NCBI GenBank assembly: GCA_958450325.1
Contig: OY288254.1
Location: 34,109,577-34,173,576 of the forward strand
Source of the DNA: Agrostemma githago
Taxonomy: Eukaryota; Streptophyta; Magnoliopsida; Caryophyllales; Caryophyllaceae
Direction of reading: 5' to 3'
DNA: 64,000 nt
This document shows positions 12,251-23,520 of the stretch, piece by piece (positions within the stretch are counted from its first letter, which is position 1; every line of letters begins with the position of its first letter). The translations under genes were made by a program, and so were the position numbers. The notes under the pieces are model-generated. The model made no database searches. It was not told where the DNA came from and saw only the letters and a list, made by a program, of their open reading frames with translations.

Positions 12251-12288
12251 AATGAATGAATGATTAAATAAATAAATAAATAAATAAG
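12251..12288 (+). repeat. (AATG)3(AATA)n microsatellite
   Basis: It occupies the position that matches the AATG array of copy A (2857-2922). Here the repeat shifts from AATG to AAATA/AATA units. Confidence 0.85.
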
Positions 12289-12669
12289 AGTTATAAAGAA
12301 TATCTTTTTGATTACCAGTTGTACATCATCAACGTCCATTTCACTTGTGGGAACCTGAAATATTGTAGTGATTGTTTAGAAGAGAATCATGAGTGAAAAC
12401 AACTTTTATCATATGTGAATGAAATACATAACATTACCTCATATTCTTCAAAAGGAGACATATACACACGTTTGACAGATGATGTCGGTGATAGCTTTTC
12501 CAAATCATTCATCAATAGGGACCACAAATTTAAAATTAACACATTGATTCGGGTATCACAGGTTGCCATCATCGGCAGGTCCCCCCTTGAAAGCGCAATG
12601 TTTCCAAACTTAAACAGAATATCCCTGAAAAATTAAATTATTTAGTGTACTAGTTTTGCTATACCTGGT

Positions 12670-12860
12670 ATGAATCTTATGTACACAATATATTAACTTA
12701 TGTACATCAAAACAGGCACTGCTATAACCATGCACAACTTGATATCAAGTTATGTACAACAAAACAGACGGTGCTTTGACAATGTACAAATTGTGAACAT
12801 GTGCAACAGATATCAACTTATGTACATCAACACAGGAACTGATATGAAACTTGTTTAAAA
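12670..12860 (+). repeat. Minisatellite units in intron of ULP copy B
   Basis: Two to three units of the GTACATCAAAACAGAC family lie between the linker exon and exon 12438-12624, at the intron that matches the array at 3370-3535 in copy A. Orientation is plus. Confidence 0.8.
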
Positions 12861-13358
12861 GATTAATGAGACTTAGTGCAAAGACTTTCCTGGTGCAAAT
12901 ACATAGTCTGACACATATATCTACTCAGCTTTGAGAGAGGTCAAACAGCTGATGTTCCTATTAATAAAAGAAGATTTGAAAACTGCTACATTTCCTTGTT
13001 TTCCCTTTTGCTGTGCTTCAATCTTTTTTTTTTCAAGTGTATCAATTTCCTTGTGTTGATTTGTAAGAGATTCCAAATCCACATTTACAACATCATCAAC
13101 AGAAGTTTCCAAATCCACATCAACACTTTCCACAGTATGTGCATTCAAAAAATCTTTGTCTTCTACAGAAATAATTTGACTGTCATTCTTGATAGGATTA
13201 GAAATAGGAGAATCTGTACAGATGTCTTCTGCAGCATCAACATTTTCCACAGTGTCCGCGTCGAACACATCTTCATTTTCCTCGGAAATAATTTCATTGT
13301 CATTCTTGACAGGACTAGAAATAGGAGTATCTAAGTTCATGTCTTCTGAAGCATCAAC

Positions 13359-13640
13359 ATTTTGCACAGTTTCCGCATTGAACACATCTTCACTGTCATT
13401 CTTGACAGGACTAGAAATAGGATTATCATGAATATTAATGTCTTATGCAGTATCAACATTCAACACATCTTCACTGTCATTCTTGACAGGACTAGAAATA
13501 GGATCATCATGAATATTGATGTCTTCTGCAGTATCAACATTCAACACATCTTCACTGTCATTCTTGACAGGACTAGAAATAAGATCATCATGAATATTGA
13601 TGTCTTCTGCAGTATCAACATTTTTCAGAAGTAGTAGAGT
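13359..13640 (-). repeat. 81-bp in-frame coding repeats in ULP copy B linker
   Basis: The GTCTTCTGCAG landmark recurs at 13440, 13521 and 13602, exactly 81 bp apart. Each unit codes 27 residues around DTAEDINIHDD and SSPVKNDSEDV. More diverged units with longer spacing lie toward 13100. The unit at 13440 carries TAA (13443-13445) where the others have GAA. Confidence 0.9.
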
Positions 13641-13851
13641 ATTCATTTCATCTATCTTCTCCTTTTCAAGATCAGTCTTTTTCAAAGAAATAAGATCTTT
13701 TGCCATCTTATGTATCATATCCAGTATTTGGGGATTCTTTTCATTTTCTTCCTCCTCGCCTATTTTGAAGCAAAAAATGAAACAGAAGTACTATATTCGA
13801 CATATTATAATAAATGAATGGGGATAAAAGCAATTGAAGAAAAATTCTTAC

Positions 13852-14940
13852 CAAATTCTTCATCTTTTGTTATTGTTACAAGTTTTGCAACAAAATCACT
13901 GGTCAACATTTCCAATTTTGTTATTGGTTTGCATTGAGGGGAGGCAAACTTTGCAACATTTACAGCATCTTTGAACCCCTTGACATTTTTTGTGAATTCA
14001 ATAGATTTCAGCATTAAACTTTGTAACCAATCTCCTTCTTCCTTTCCCTCTTTGTTCATACTTTTCTTTACTTCCTCCCCCTTGTACCAATCAAGGGACT
14101 CTAATGGGATAACCAGACCATTACCAAACGTACCCGATTTTTTTGCTTCGTCCATTATTCTCTTTGAAATGGACTCTTGTGTCCAGAACAACATTGTTGG
14201 GAAAGAACGAAGTGGTGTGCTGTTTCTGTAACGCATTGTTTGCAAATATATGAACACAAAGACCATTATAGGTTCATCAAAAATCTTCTCCTTCTCTGCT
14301 GTATTCATCTTCCATAAATCAACAGCCTCAATGAAGGCATTAAGGCAAAATTCGCACCAATTATATGTAGGTACCAATGACAAGTCAACTAAAGACTTCA
14401 ATATCTTAAAACCTGGAGTTGCAGAACTGGTACCTTGTATAAAATAAGAACTGATATAAACTATAAAGTTCCTTTTGAATAAATCACCTCCATCCTTTTG
14501 ATTACTAAGGATGGATTTCAATGCAGGGGCCGTAACCTTTGACCCTTCAAATTGATTCTTACATTCATTAAGAAGTTTTCTGTATTCCATGTCTTGGTCA
14601 TCATACGATGCAAGGACAATCTTGTTTGGTCCCATAGGAAACCCAGTTGCAATATGTACATCCAGATTTGTCACATCAAATGTATTATATTTAAATGTGG
14701 CTGAATCAGGAGTGAAATTTGTAACAAGCCAATGAGCAAGCTTGCACGGGACTTCTTTTCCTTTTAGATCAATTAAATCCCCAAACCCTAATTCTTTAAT
14801 ATCTGCAATCTGTTTCTCTGACAAATCATTTAGAAATTTAACCAAACCATCAGGGGACATGCGTGTCTTCAATGATGGAAGTTCGTTCGTTGCATGTAGA
14901 ACTCTCTTCCTCCTAGTCTTTGTAGTTTTAGGAGCAATAC
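13852..14940 (-). CDS. Long N-terminal exon of ULP copy B
   Basis: An open 1089-bp exon with about 363 residues and no stop. It is bounded by an acceptor TTTATAG and a donor GTAAGAA. Visible motifs: LSEKQIADIKELGFGDL, then LAHWLVTNFTPDS, DVHIATGFPMGP, FKRNFIVYISSYF and SLVDLSLVPTYNWCEF. This domain accompanies Ulp1 cores in plant MULE-borne genes; its biochemical role is not known to me. Pieces of the same domain recur in copy A and at 29.56, 32.8 and 34.1-34.8 kb, so it is a good probe for this family. Confidence 0.75.
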
Positions 14941-15336
14941 CTATAAATTGTATGTTCATAACGCATTACACAATGCACATAACTTCAAACACAAATTGTA
15001 TGTAAATTTTTAAAGCTATACTAAATAAAAAAAGTTCTTTTCAAACAATTTTGAAACATAGTAGTCTATTTAATGAATATACCTTTATCTGCGTCTGTTA
15101 TCAAACATAATTGTTTGTCTGATGTTTCTTCATAATTATCAGAATCTGTATAATTTTCTTCAGTTCGCCTCCTTTTACATTCAGCTACGAATAAAGAACA
15201 CAAAAATCAGTATAATTTCATTGTACATAATTTAAATTGTACACAAATACCTTAAATTATACATAATTTAAATTATACCTTTCTCCTTTTTAACAGTTTT
15301 CCTCTTTGGTGCAGTCTTCTCCTGATTTGATTTCAT

Positions 15337-17039
15337 CTTGTCTCGTGAAATACTTAACCCTAAATTTCAACAAAATCACTCTAAAAATGAAAAATATAAC
15401 ACACAAAACTGCATATGTAATTTATAAATAACGCGAAAAAAAGACCTAATTTCCAAAGAATAAAAGATTGTAATTTTACTTTACTGTAAATTTCACAAAA
15501 TCGTTCGAAAAACCAGTAGTTATGGCATGCAAAGAAACAAGAACATATCACTAACCAAAGAATCGTTGAAGATGATCGATATAAATTACAGTACTTCAAA
15601 AATTACTCTGTACTTGATTTTTCAAATTGTTGTGAAGTGATGCTCTTTTTGAAATAGTTGAAGTGATTGTAGGAATTCTCAGTAGTTGAAGTGAAATAGT
15701 TCAAATTATGCAATAGTTGTCAAATGACTGATGAAGTGATTATAGGAATTCTCAATAGTTATTTCCAAACTCTTAATTATACGTCATTTTCAAAAAGTCC
15801 TAATACGTCATAAATACGTCCTAGGGTAGTGGAATACTGAGTACTACTATATTTCAAAATAATGTGTCTAATACGGAGTACTTTATTATTATTATTATTA
15901 TTAATTATTAATGTTAATATTTTAAATCCTAAGAAGATATGAAACGATTTTTCTATATAAATACACATGTACATATGAAGAGTATGTATCATCATATTTT
16001 ATATTCATTAGATTAGTTAATTTTACTGAAGCACTCATAATCCGTTAAACATAGCCTTATGTACACATACATATAAAAACGCGTGATTAGTAAATATGTT
16101 CAAACAAGTGTACATAAGTTCAAATTTATATTGAGATATAACTGTTGTGAATGTGTACAACAGATATCCACTATTTAAAAAAAGGAACTGTTTTAACTAT
16201 GTAAAAATATCGATATATACAACATATGTTAACTTATGTACATCAAAACAAACACTACTTTAAATATGTAAAAATATCAACACAACAGCTATCAACTTAT
16301 GTACATCAAAACAGACGGTGCTTTGACAATGTACAAATTGTGAACATGTGCAACAGATATCAACTTATGTAAAATCCGAAAATAAAAATAAAAATATCAC
16401 TACTGTGTACATCAATTCAGACACTGTTTTAACTATGTAAAAATATCGATATGTACAATATATGTTAACTTATGTACATCAATTCAGACACTGTTTTAAC
16501 TATGTAAAAATGTCGACATGTATAACAGATGTTAACTTATGTTAACTTATGTACATCAAAACAGTCACTACTTTAAGTATGTAAAAAATTGACAAATACA
16601 ACAGATATTATGTTATGTACATCAAAACAGATCCTGTTTAAACTATGCAACAGATATTATGCTATATGATGAGCAATTACTATATTTCAAAATAATGTGT
16701 AAAATACCGAGTACTACTTTATTATTTTTATTATTAACGTTAATATTTTATACACTGTATTTTAAACTATGTATATCCTACGTATCTATTATATACACTG
16801 TATGTGTAATAAACACTTCCATGCATTGAATAAGAAATCATACAAAAAGCTTTTATACGGGTAGTTTTGTCAATACATAATGTACATATGTACATCAAAG
16901 CAAACATTTCTATAACCATGTACAAATTCCAACATGTGCAACATATAGTAACTTATGTACATCGAAACAGGCACGGTTGTATATATATAAAAAGCTTTTA
17001 TACGGTTATATTAAAAATAATGTACATATTGAAACAAGT
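15337..17039. other. AT-rich repeat spacer upstream of ULP copy B
   Basis: No gene is visible. It contains the presumed promoter side of copy B, a (TTA)n run at about 15883-15905, a block at 15840-15920 repeated near 16675-16740, and a block at 16025-16130 repeated at 17620-17725. It also contains the minisatellite units listed separately. Confidence 0.6.
16130..16660 (+). repeat. GTACATCAAAACAGAC minisatellite array
   Basis: About seven units of 65-75 bp. They carry variants such as ATCAATTCAGACACTG that are also found in the large array at 35-36.5 kb. Orientation is plus. Confidence 0.85.
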
Positions 17040-17600
17040 ACAAATTAGTCATCAATACATAATGTACATATTTAAATATCAACTGTACATATTAGTCATA
17101 GTAATAACCAAGAACAAGGCTGTACATATTTCTATAATTGTTGTACATAACTTATCTAGTTACATATTACTGGAATCAAATCATAAGTTGTTCTAATTAC
17201 ATTTATGGGGCAGTTGAACACAATTATATACACATATAATAAACTTTATATACACTATGTATATAAAGTATGTCATTTATATAAACTATGTATATCATAT
17301 CTATTATATACACTATATGTGTAATAAACTTTTACATGCATTTAGACCCAGCAAACAGATCGGGTTGTATCCTGTTTGTGTTTGTGTCATTGGTAAACGA
17401 GTCATGAAACCCTTAACCTTATTTATTCTTATATAGGTAGTTTATGCATAGTATATAGATCAATACATAATGTACATACTTACACATCAGCTTTACATAT
17501 TAGTCATAGTAATAACCGTGAACATGGTGTACATATTTCTATAATTGTGGTACATAACTCATCTACTTACATATTACTGGAACGAAATCATAAGTTATTC
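17040..17600 (+). repeat. Direct repeat of about 145 bp, two copies 420 bp apart
   Basis: Sequence from TCAATACATAATGTACATA to about TTCTAATTA occurs at about 17055-17195 and about 17460-17610. It contains the TTGTACATAACTTATCT module found in other spacers of the left half. It lies just downstream of the F-box ORF. Confidence 0.75.
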
Positions 17601-17783
17601 TAATTAGATTTATGTTTACTGAAGCACTCATAATCCGTCAAACATAGCCTTATGTACAAATACATATAAAAACGCGTGATTAGTAAATAATTTTATAACA
17701 AGTGTACATAAGTTCAAATTAACTTGAGATTCGTCTTTCATATAGTTCAAACATTACATATATAAGGAAAAAACAAAATACAC

Positions 17784-18338
17784 TTATACATCTGGATAAA
17801 AATTTGTTGGCTCAAACAGATATTCAGCAAAGGTAGATGATCGACGAAAATCTTCATGAGAAGAACCATGAAGATGAACTACATCTTCTGGAGATGCAAG
17901 TCGAAGTTGCATATAGTGTAGCATATCTCTACAAAGCAGATTTTCAGTCAGATAGCATCTGCATTGCTTTAACAACAAGACACCATTCCTATGAAGACAA
18001 AGTAATCCATTCATAATGCTTGCATGCACACTCATACTGTACTCTATTTCTAAAAGAAGAGAATGAGGATGTGCCAAAAGTATTTGAGCCCATCTCTTGC
18101 AAACAAGAGTCAATTTTGCAAACTCTTTCTTTCTAAAAGTAGGGTTGACCCTTTTGAAAATTATTTCCATTATATTTTCATTTTCAAAAACCTTTTCAAG
18201 TGATTCAACATATGGACTTGAAATAGGTCCATGAGAATCGGTAAATATAAAAGGCAACTTCTCTTTCTTTTGAGAAGCAAACCACAGTTTATGCTGTTGC
18301 CTAATATCGTATATCTTTCCATCACATGTAATATTCAT
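17784..18338 (-). CDS. F-box-like protein, short, uninterrupted
   Basis: Intact ORF of 184 residues starting MNITCDGKIYD at 18338. A longer in-frame start exists upstream (from 18389), but it lies in a low-complexity GAGAGA stretch, so I prefer 18338. Residues near 55-95 resemble an F-box: IMEIIFKRVNP, then LTLVCKRWAQILLAHP, the classic second half. F-box proteins bind SKP1 in SCF ubiquitin ligases and choose substrates; no LRR, Kelch or clear substrate domain follows, so the partner is unknown. It is flanked on both sides by repeats of the MULE-like territory (17040-17725, and TATAAAATGTA repeats at 18520-18700). It may be a captured host gene or a small host gene in repeat-rich DNA. Among non-retroviral ORFs here it is unusual in having no lesion. 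Confidence 0.6.
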   Translation of the reverse strand: MNITCDGKIYDIRQQHKLWFASQKKEKLPFIFTDSHGPISSPYVESLEKVFENENIMEIIFKRVNPTFRKKEFAKLTLVCKRWAQILLAHPHSLLLEIEYSMSVHASIMNGLLCLHRNGVLLLKQCRCYLTENLLCRDMLHYMQLRLASPEDVVHLHGSSHEDFRRSSTFAEYLFEPTNFYPDV

Positions 18339-18519
18339 CTTTTGTTGAGAAAGGAAGAGAGAAAAAGGGATACAGAGAGAGACACACAAAAAGAGAGGGA
18401 AAGAGAGAAACAGAGAGACAAATTGAGAATTTGTTGAGAATGTGGGTTCTTATAGCACAAGTTTTTAATTTTTTAATGTTCTGAGACAGATTGTGTGCAC
18501 CAAAACAGAATGTTCGTAG

Positions 18520-18720
18520 TACATAAATTTCAATGTATAAGAGAGTGAAATGTGTATAAAATGTATAGGGCAAAGAGTTGACCAATGTATAAAATGTACT
18601 CTGTATAAAATACATAAGACAGATTATGTACAAAGAAACTGATTAATGTATAAGGCAGTGATTTACCAATGTATAAAATGCGTTAAATATAGTACATAAA
18701 TTAAAATTAAAGTAAAGGTG
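18520..18720. repeat. Irregular TGTATAAAATG repeats upstream of the F-box ORF
   Basis: Short units such as AATGTATAAAATG recur about five times at variable spacing. They lie in the presumed 5' region of the F-box ORF. Confidence 0.6.
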
Positions 18721-18983
18721 AATAGTCTGTACACACATAAATTTAGGTTTAACCATTCAAATTCTGGATTCTATTAGATACAATTATTAACTTTGGTAAA
18801 TGAGGTATTTCATGGGTGAATTAAAACGTGTCTATCATGCAATAAATAAATATCTCAAAATTGCATAAGTAATAATTACAAAGGGGGTTGAGTAGACTTT
18901 CAATCAGTTATATATATACTCCTCAAGTTAAGATTGAGAGTAGTTAAACTTTGAATTTTTTTTTTAAAAAAAAAACCCAAAAA

Positions 18984-19124
18984 ATGTATGTAGAACTGAT
19001 GTACCCTCCTAAATGCATTATTGCAAATTTACCATTTGAGGTGGTTGATAACAAGGTTACCAGTAGATCACTAACTGGTTTAAGGAACAGGTTAATTTGT
19101 GTAATAAATACTTACATGCATTGA
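18984..19124 (+). pseudogene. Gene fragment, unknown, cut by a 234-bp insert
   Basis: A 46-codon ORF with the coding-like stretch CIIANLPFEVVDNKV. A 33-bp stretch of it (19063-19095) recurs at 19330-19362, where the reading continues differently (TALGYPVEKIMLK). The 234 bp between the two copies is AT-rich and GTACAT-rich, like the MULE-territory repeats. I cannot assign a function. Confidence 0.4.
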
Positions 19125-19329
19125 ATAAGAAATCATATACAAAGCTTTTATTAGATAAATTGTGTTTTTGTACATAACTAATAGATAAATCTATACTGTT
19201 TTAATGTTACATAAATTATTGGGATAGATTAATACATACTGTATTATGTACAATATTTACATACTGTATTAAATAACTGGTAGTTTTGTTGTACATAGAT
19301 TAGTATATACTGTACATATTTACATACTA

Positions 19330-19957
19330 GTAGATCACTAACTGGTTTAAGGAACAGGTTAACTGCCTTGGGTTATCCGGTGGAGAAGATTATGCTAAAG
19401 TGAATTTCCAGTCCAAATGGTCCGATCTTCACCAGAGCTGCAGTCATTTGTTTCAAGAGCGGTTATCAAAACTACCTCCACGCGTATAAGCTGCAACGAG
19501 CCTTTGAAGACTTCGGAAGAGGCAAACCTGAAATGGGGATGCAAATTCATCCATACGATGTACCTCGCTGTTGGGTTGCCTCTATGAGATCTGCCTGGAG
19601 GCCTTGTGGCAGATTTACCCAAACTTCTACCATTCAAAAGATGATCTAGGTAAGTGATCGAGGACCCTAGGATATGGATGTTATTTTGCAAGCATATGAA
19701 TTTTTGTGCATATGCAGTTACTGTTAAATCGGATAGTAATTCTAATCCTACTTTGGATGTATTGTACTGCAATTATTGATCACTTACATTTTGGAACGAA
19801 CTGATTATAGTATGAATTTTAACTACGGATTTGACGTATGTGTTCTTGGTAGTACTGATCTGTACTGAGTATGCATGCAATTTTTGGTGAATAACTTCAA
19901 GTTCAGTCGATATGATTAGTATGCTCTATTCATTAGAACATTAGTCGATATGATCAA
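19330..19957. other. Higher-GC segment, possible exon remnant
   Basis: 19360-19680 is clearly less AT-rich than its surroundings. It is open for about 80 codons on the plus strand up to a GTAAGT at 19650, and for about 125 codons on the minus strand (19395-19772). Either could be a captured exon. No family was recognised on either strand. The 7.7-kb retrotransposon begins at its right edge. Confidence 0.35.
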
Positions 19958-21505
19958 TGATAAGTGTAGTTTGTACTGCCTAATTTGCTGTGTTTTGGTA
20001 CCGTTTTCCTTGTGGAATCGCTCCTTGGGAGCGGTTTACGGGCTACTTATGCTTCCTTTAGTTCGTTTTAGGTTCCCGAGACCATTCATGAAGAGTTGGA
20101 ACGATTCCGACTCGATACATACACTTTTTGGAGCCAACGAAGTGAAGGAACGATCACTCGGTGCCTTGGATTCGATCCCGAGAACATGGGACCCATTCCC
20201 GAGCCCCTTAGGCCCGATCCCGAGTCCCGAGACTCGATGGGAAGCCCATGAGAAGAAAGGAGGGACCAAAAAGATCTTAAAAGAGGCCTACAAGGTCCTT
20301 CCCGGGCGGGATATAATGCCTTCCTGACCGGGAAGGAAGGTGCAAAAACAAGTGCTGCTGACTTGAGCACTTCCCGACCGGGAAGGTGGCTTCTCGGCCG
20401 GGACCGACCACTTCTCGACAGGGACCACCTCTTCCCGGCCGGGAAGGCCCACCTGCAGCCCCGCGCTTCTTTCTCTCTTCTCCTTTCCTCTTGTAACCCT
20501 ATATATACCTTTCCTCTTGTATTCTTATGTTATGTTCTTCATTACCCATTAAGCCCTAGACTACTTTAGGTTAGATTAGCTTACATTAGTGTAGATTAGT
20601 CCTTAATTACTCCTTAATCTAGTGATTACTCTTGTATTATTGGATCTCTTCAAGAATCTACCAAGATTGACAACCTTGGTGGAATAGTTTGGGTTTTCTT
20701 CTATGCAAGTTTTCATCTTTTCCATTCATGATCTAGTTTGGTATAATCTTTCCTTTCTATTTTCCTTTAATCTTTCATGTTTAATCTTTCAAGTTTCAAT
20801 CTTTGATTATTGTTCATTGTTCTTGTTATTCCATTTTGAATGTTTTGTTGTTTGTGTTGATTTCTTTTGTTACGGTTAGGATTAGTTTAGTTATGTTTGA
20901 GTAGTCTTGTTGTGGGGTTAGTAGGGGGATTAAGTGTTGATTATGGATGATTAAGGTTTGATTGTGGGTAAAGGTGGATTCTTTGTTACTAGTCACATAT
21001 TAAGAGCACCATGTGTTTGTTGAATTGCTTGTTAGCGTAGTAGTTGCAAATCCTCCTTTTGCTTGTCTTCCTCTTCTCATTGTGTGATTGATTTGTGGTT
21101 GAATAATCCTTGTGTATTGGGTGACAACTTGCATAAGTATTCGGGTTTTGTCTTTGACACGAGAGTGAGGACATTGGTCTACGTAGCGAGAGCCCGGACC
21201 GACCTTAGTAACTAGGTGAAACCTACACCCTCGATCTCCCAGCTATCCTACTACACTTATGAACCCGACCTAACCCTACCCTTTCCTTATTTGATTTCCT
21301 CGTTACCTTAGTCGTAGCCTTAGTCTTCTCCCCTTCTTATCATTCTTGTCTAGTTTAGCTCGTTGACCTAGTCTCATATTTGGGTGACCTTAGTCTAGAC
21401 GCCTCTTACCGTCCCCGTGGATTCGACCCGACTTACCCTATCTACATGTTAGGTGTAGTTGGTTATTATTTGATGGTGGGGATCCACGGCAAATCCCTAC
21501 CATCA
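19958..21505 (+). repeat. 5' LTR of the 7.7-kb element
   Basis: 1548 bp. A TATA motif TATATATA is at 20500-20507. Between about 20298 and 20446 lies a cluster of TTCCCGACCGGGAA-type palindromes. The 3' part is AT-rich and ends GGATCCACGGCAAATCC...CATCA. Confidence 0.93.
20298..20446. repeat. Cluster of CCCGACCGGGA palindromes in LTR
   Basis: About six imperfect or perfect copies of CTTCCCGACCGGGAAGG-like dyads spaced 15-45 bp apart, just upstream of the LTR TATA box. The 3' LTR has a matching cluster at about 26438-26586. Confidence 0.85.
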
Positions 21506-21508
21506 ATT

Positions 21509-21527
21509 TGGCGTCGTTGCCGGGGAC
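21509..21527 (+). other. Primer binding site, tRNA-Asp type
   Basis: TGGCGTCGTTGCCGGGGA follows the 5' LTR after a short AT spacer. It complements the 3' end of plant tRNA-Asp(GUC) apart from one base (T for C). Confidence 0.8.
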
Positions 21528-21669
21528 GGTGCTAGTTTAGACCTTGTTTGCCTATTTGCTTGACTTTGTCTTTGTTTTTGTGTTTTTCTTTTTGTTTTCT
21601 TTTGCTTCTTTTGTGTGTGAAGTTTATTTCTCTCTTGTCTACTGCCCAAAAAGCACTAGACTTCTCATG

Positions 21670-22981
21670 TTTGCTCCTAGTCCACAGTTTTTGCCTAGAG
21701 GTGGTCGACATCCTCTTCTTTACAACTCAGAGCCACGTAAACGGACAGTTGCTATATTGAGAGGTTTCCAACCGGGTACAAGCCAAGATTTCGAGCAAGC
21801 ATGAGGTTTGATCTAAACTCCCCACACTCGGGAGCCGATATGAGCTACTCCTCTCCCTCTATGAACCAAGGGTATGACATGACGTCCCCCTACCACTATC
21901 AAGCTTCGTGGGGTAATCAAGACACTAGTGGGTATGAGCTTTAAGGATATGGAAATGGGTACCAACAAGTGAACGCTTATGGAAGCCAATTTTCCCAAAA
22001 CCCACCACATTACCCTCCATCCCAACCACAATATGAACCCCATGACCCACAATACTACCAATCACCTCAACCTCACTACCAAGACCCCAATGATCACCGA
22101 TTGCCCGACTTAGAGTTAGATCAATAGATTCTTCAAATGCTAAAGAACCAACAAGAAATGGCCATCCAATCGCAAAAGACTTATGAAATCTTGGCCGAAC
22201 TCCGAAGGGAAAGAGAGGAATGTAAAGCTAGATTGAATGCTTTAACGGCTCAAACCCTAATGTTCTTAACTCGATCTTTACAACTTGATGAGGGATGTTC
22301 ATTTGGGGAAGGGCCGGGGAATAACCCAATGACGAAGCCGTTAATGAATTCCCTATGAGGAGCGAGACTTGCTTTGAAGAACCTCAATCGTCTACCCAAA
22401 AAGAGACGAATGAGGATATGGCTCTTGGTGAAGGCATCGTTGGTGAAGAATTGGAGGATGATAGTGAGTTGGATGATTTGGTGTAGTTTGTGAAGTTGTT
22501 GGGTGAAATTGATGAGCCCAAGTTGCCCATGTCCGAGAATGTGGATAAGCATCAAGAGCCCCTTGTAAGTAAACCAAGCAATGATTTTGAAGAGATTGAA
22601 ACCGCCGGTAGAAGTATCAATTCTCTCGTCCAAGATGATGTGGGGACAAGTGATGAAGATGGGGAACCACAACTTGAGGAAAGTGTGGGGGTGTGCAACA
22701 AGGAAGTGAGGCCAAAGCCGTTTTTTGTGCCTCATGATGAAGACTTGAAGCTTGCTAGTGATTGGAGGCGGTGCCTAGGGAGGAAGAGATTAGTAATGCT
22801 CGTAGGATGGATAGACCCCGGAGACGACTTGAAAGATGACGTTGGGTCTTTTGAGGACTACTTCTTGCCTCCACCTTGGAGGCCGTGGAGGATAGCTTGG
22901 CTCGAGCAATCTTTGGGCCGTCTTTATGATGTCGGTCATGCGTTCGACTTGCTCCTCCATGCCCTTGAGGGCTATGGTTGA
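21670..22981 (+). pseudogene. Broken gag-like or unknown ORF of the 7.7-kb element
   Basis: Reading frames in series: MFAPSPQFLPRGGRHP... (from 21670), a Q/P/Y-rich stretch from 21801 with in-frame stops near 21942 and 22125, a charged coiled-coil-like stretch (22137-22358, QQEMAIQSQKTYEILAELRR), and an acidic C-terminal frame (22490-22981) ending in AFDLLLHALEGYG. The truncated relative at 43107-43919 has an open counterpart ending in AFDLLLQALDGYG. The product is unknown. The N-terminal composition would suit a gag N-terminus, but no CCHC knuckle is visible. Confidence 0.5.
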
Positions 22982-23317
22982 AGAATGAGAGTCCACCATC
23001 CTCGGTTTGACGGAGTTCCTAAAGAACCGTCATGTTGTATATTCCCCTTTCTCTTTTCTCTTTAGTTTTTGTGTTTGTAATTGTGTTTTGTATTATTTTG
23101 TTTCTAGGATTGGTTTGTTTTTGTGGGATCCTTGTAATTTTGGTATTTTGATGAGCGATGTGAGGGAGAGATTTTGATGAATGCTTTGAGCTTGTTTGGT
23201 AGGTGTAAAGTGAAGATGAATCCTAGAGAGGAATGGTTGTGGTTAGAGTTTGGATTTTGAGTTAGGAAGTCGGTTTTTGAAGCTTTGGATGAGCTTTTGG
23301 GGTTTTGGAGAGTTAGA

Positions 23318-23520
23318 AGACTCTTCCCGGCCGGGAAGAGAGCATCCCGACCGGGAAGGATGAGGCATCCCGACCGGGAAGGAGCCATCCCGATCGGGAT
23401 GAGGGTGCAAGAATTTGACCTTTCTGGAGCATGATCCCGACCGGGATGGGAGCGTCCCGACCGGGAAGGACATGTCATCCCGACCGGGACCATCCATCCC
23501 GACCGGGATGGTCCCCTGGT
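23318..23520. repeat. Second cluster of CCCGACCGGGA palindromes, internal
   Basis: About eight copies of TCCCGACCGGGA or TCCCGATCGGGA in 200 bp, in the non-coding internal region of the element. The same core as in the LTRs occurs 2.8 kb away. Confidence 0.85.

Larger units (their letters stand above)
10244..15336 (-). pseudogene. Ulp1-type (C48) protease gene of MULE type, copy B
   Basis: Minus-strand paralog of copy A, with about 14 exons joined by GT-AG introns. Clear exons: 15279-15336 (MKSNQEKTAPKRK, basic, NLS-like), 15083-15184, 13852-14940 (long N-terminal domain), about 12886-13759 (acidic repeat linker), 12438-12624, and 10244-10681 (Ulp1 catalytic core). It lacks the retrotransposon of copy A, so it shows the intact layout. 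Disruptions are point changes: TAA at 13443-13445 in an 81-bp repeat, TAG at 12921-12923 where copy A reads Glu, and TAA at 10574-10576 inside the catalytic exon. The donor after the linker exon also looks lost (GG AAAG where copy A has GGTAAA). The gene is probably dead. It belongs to the ULP families amplified by Mutator-like elements in plants. Confidence 0.82.

Noticed and set aside
18322..18633. Minus-strand ORF upstream of the F-box gene
   Set aside because: Low-complexity GAGA sequence and frame shadow; no coding features.
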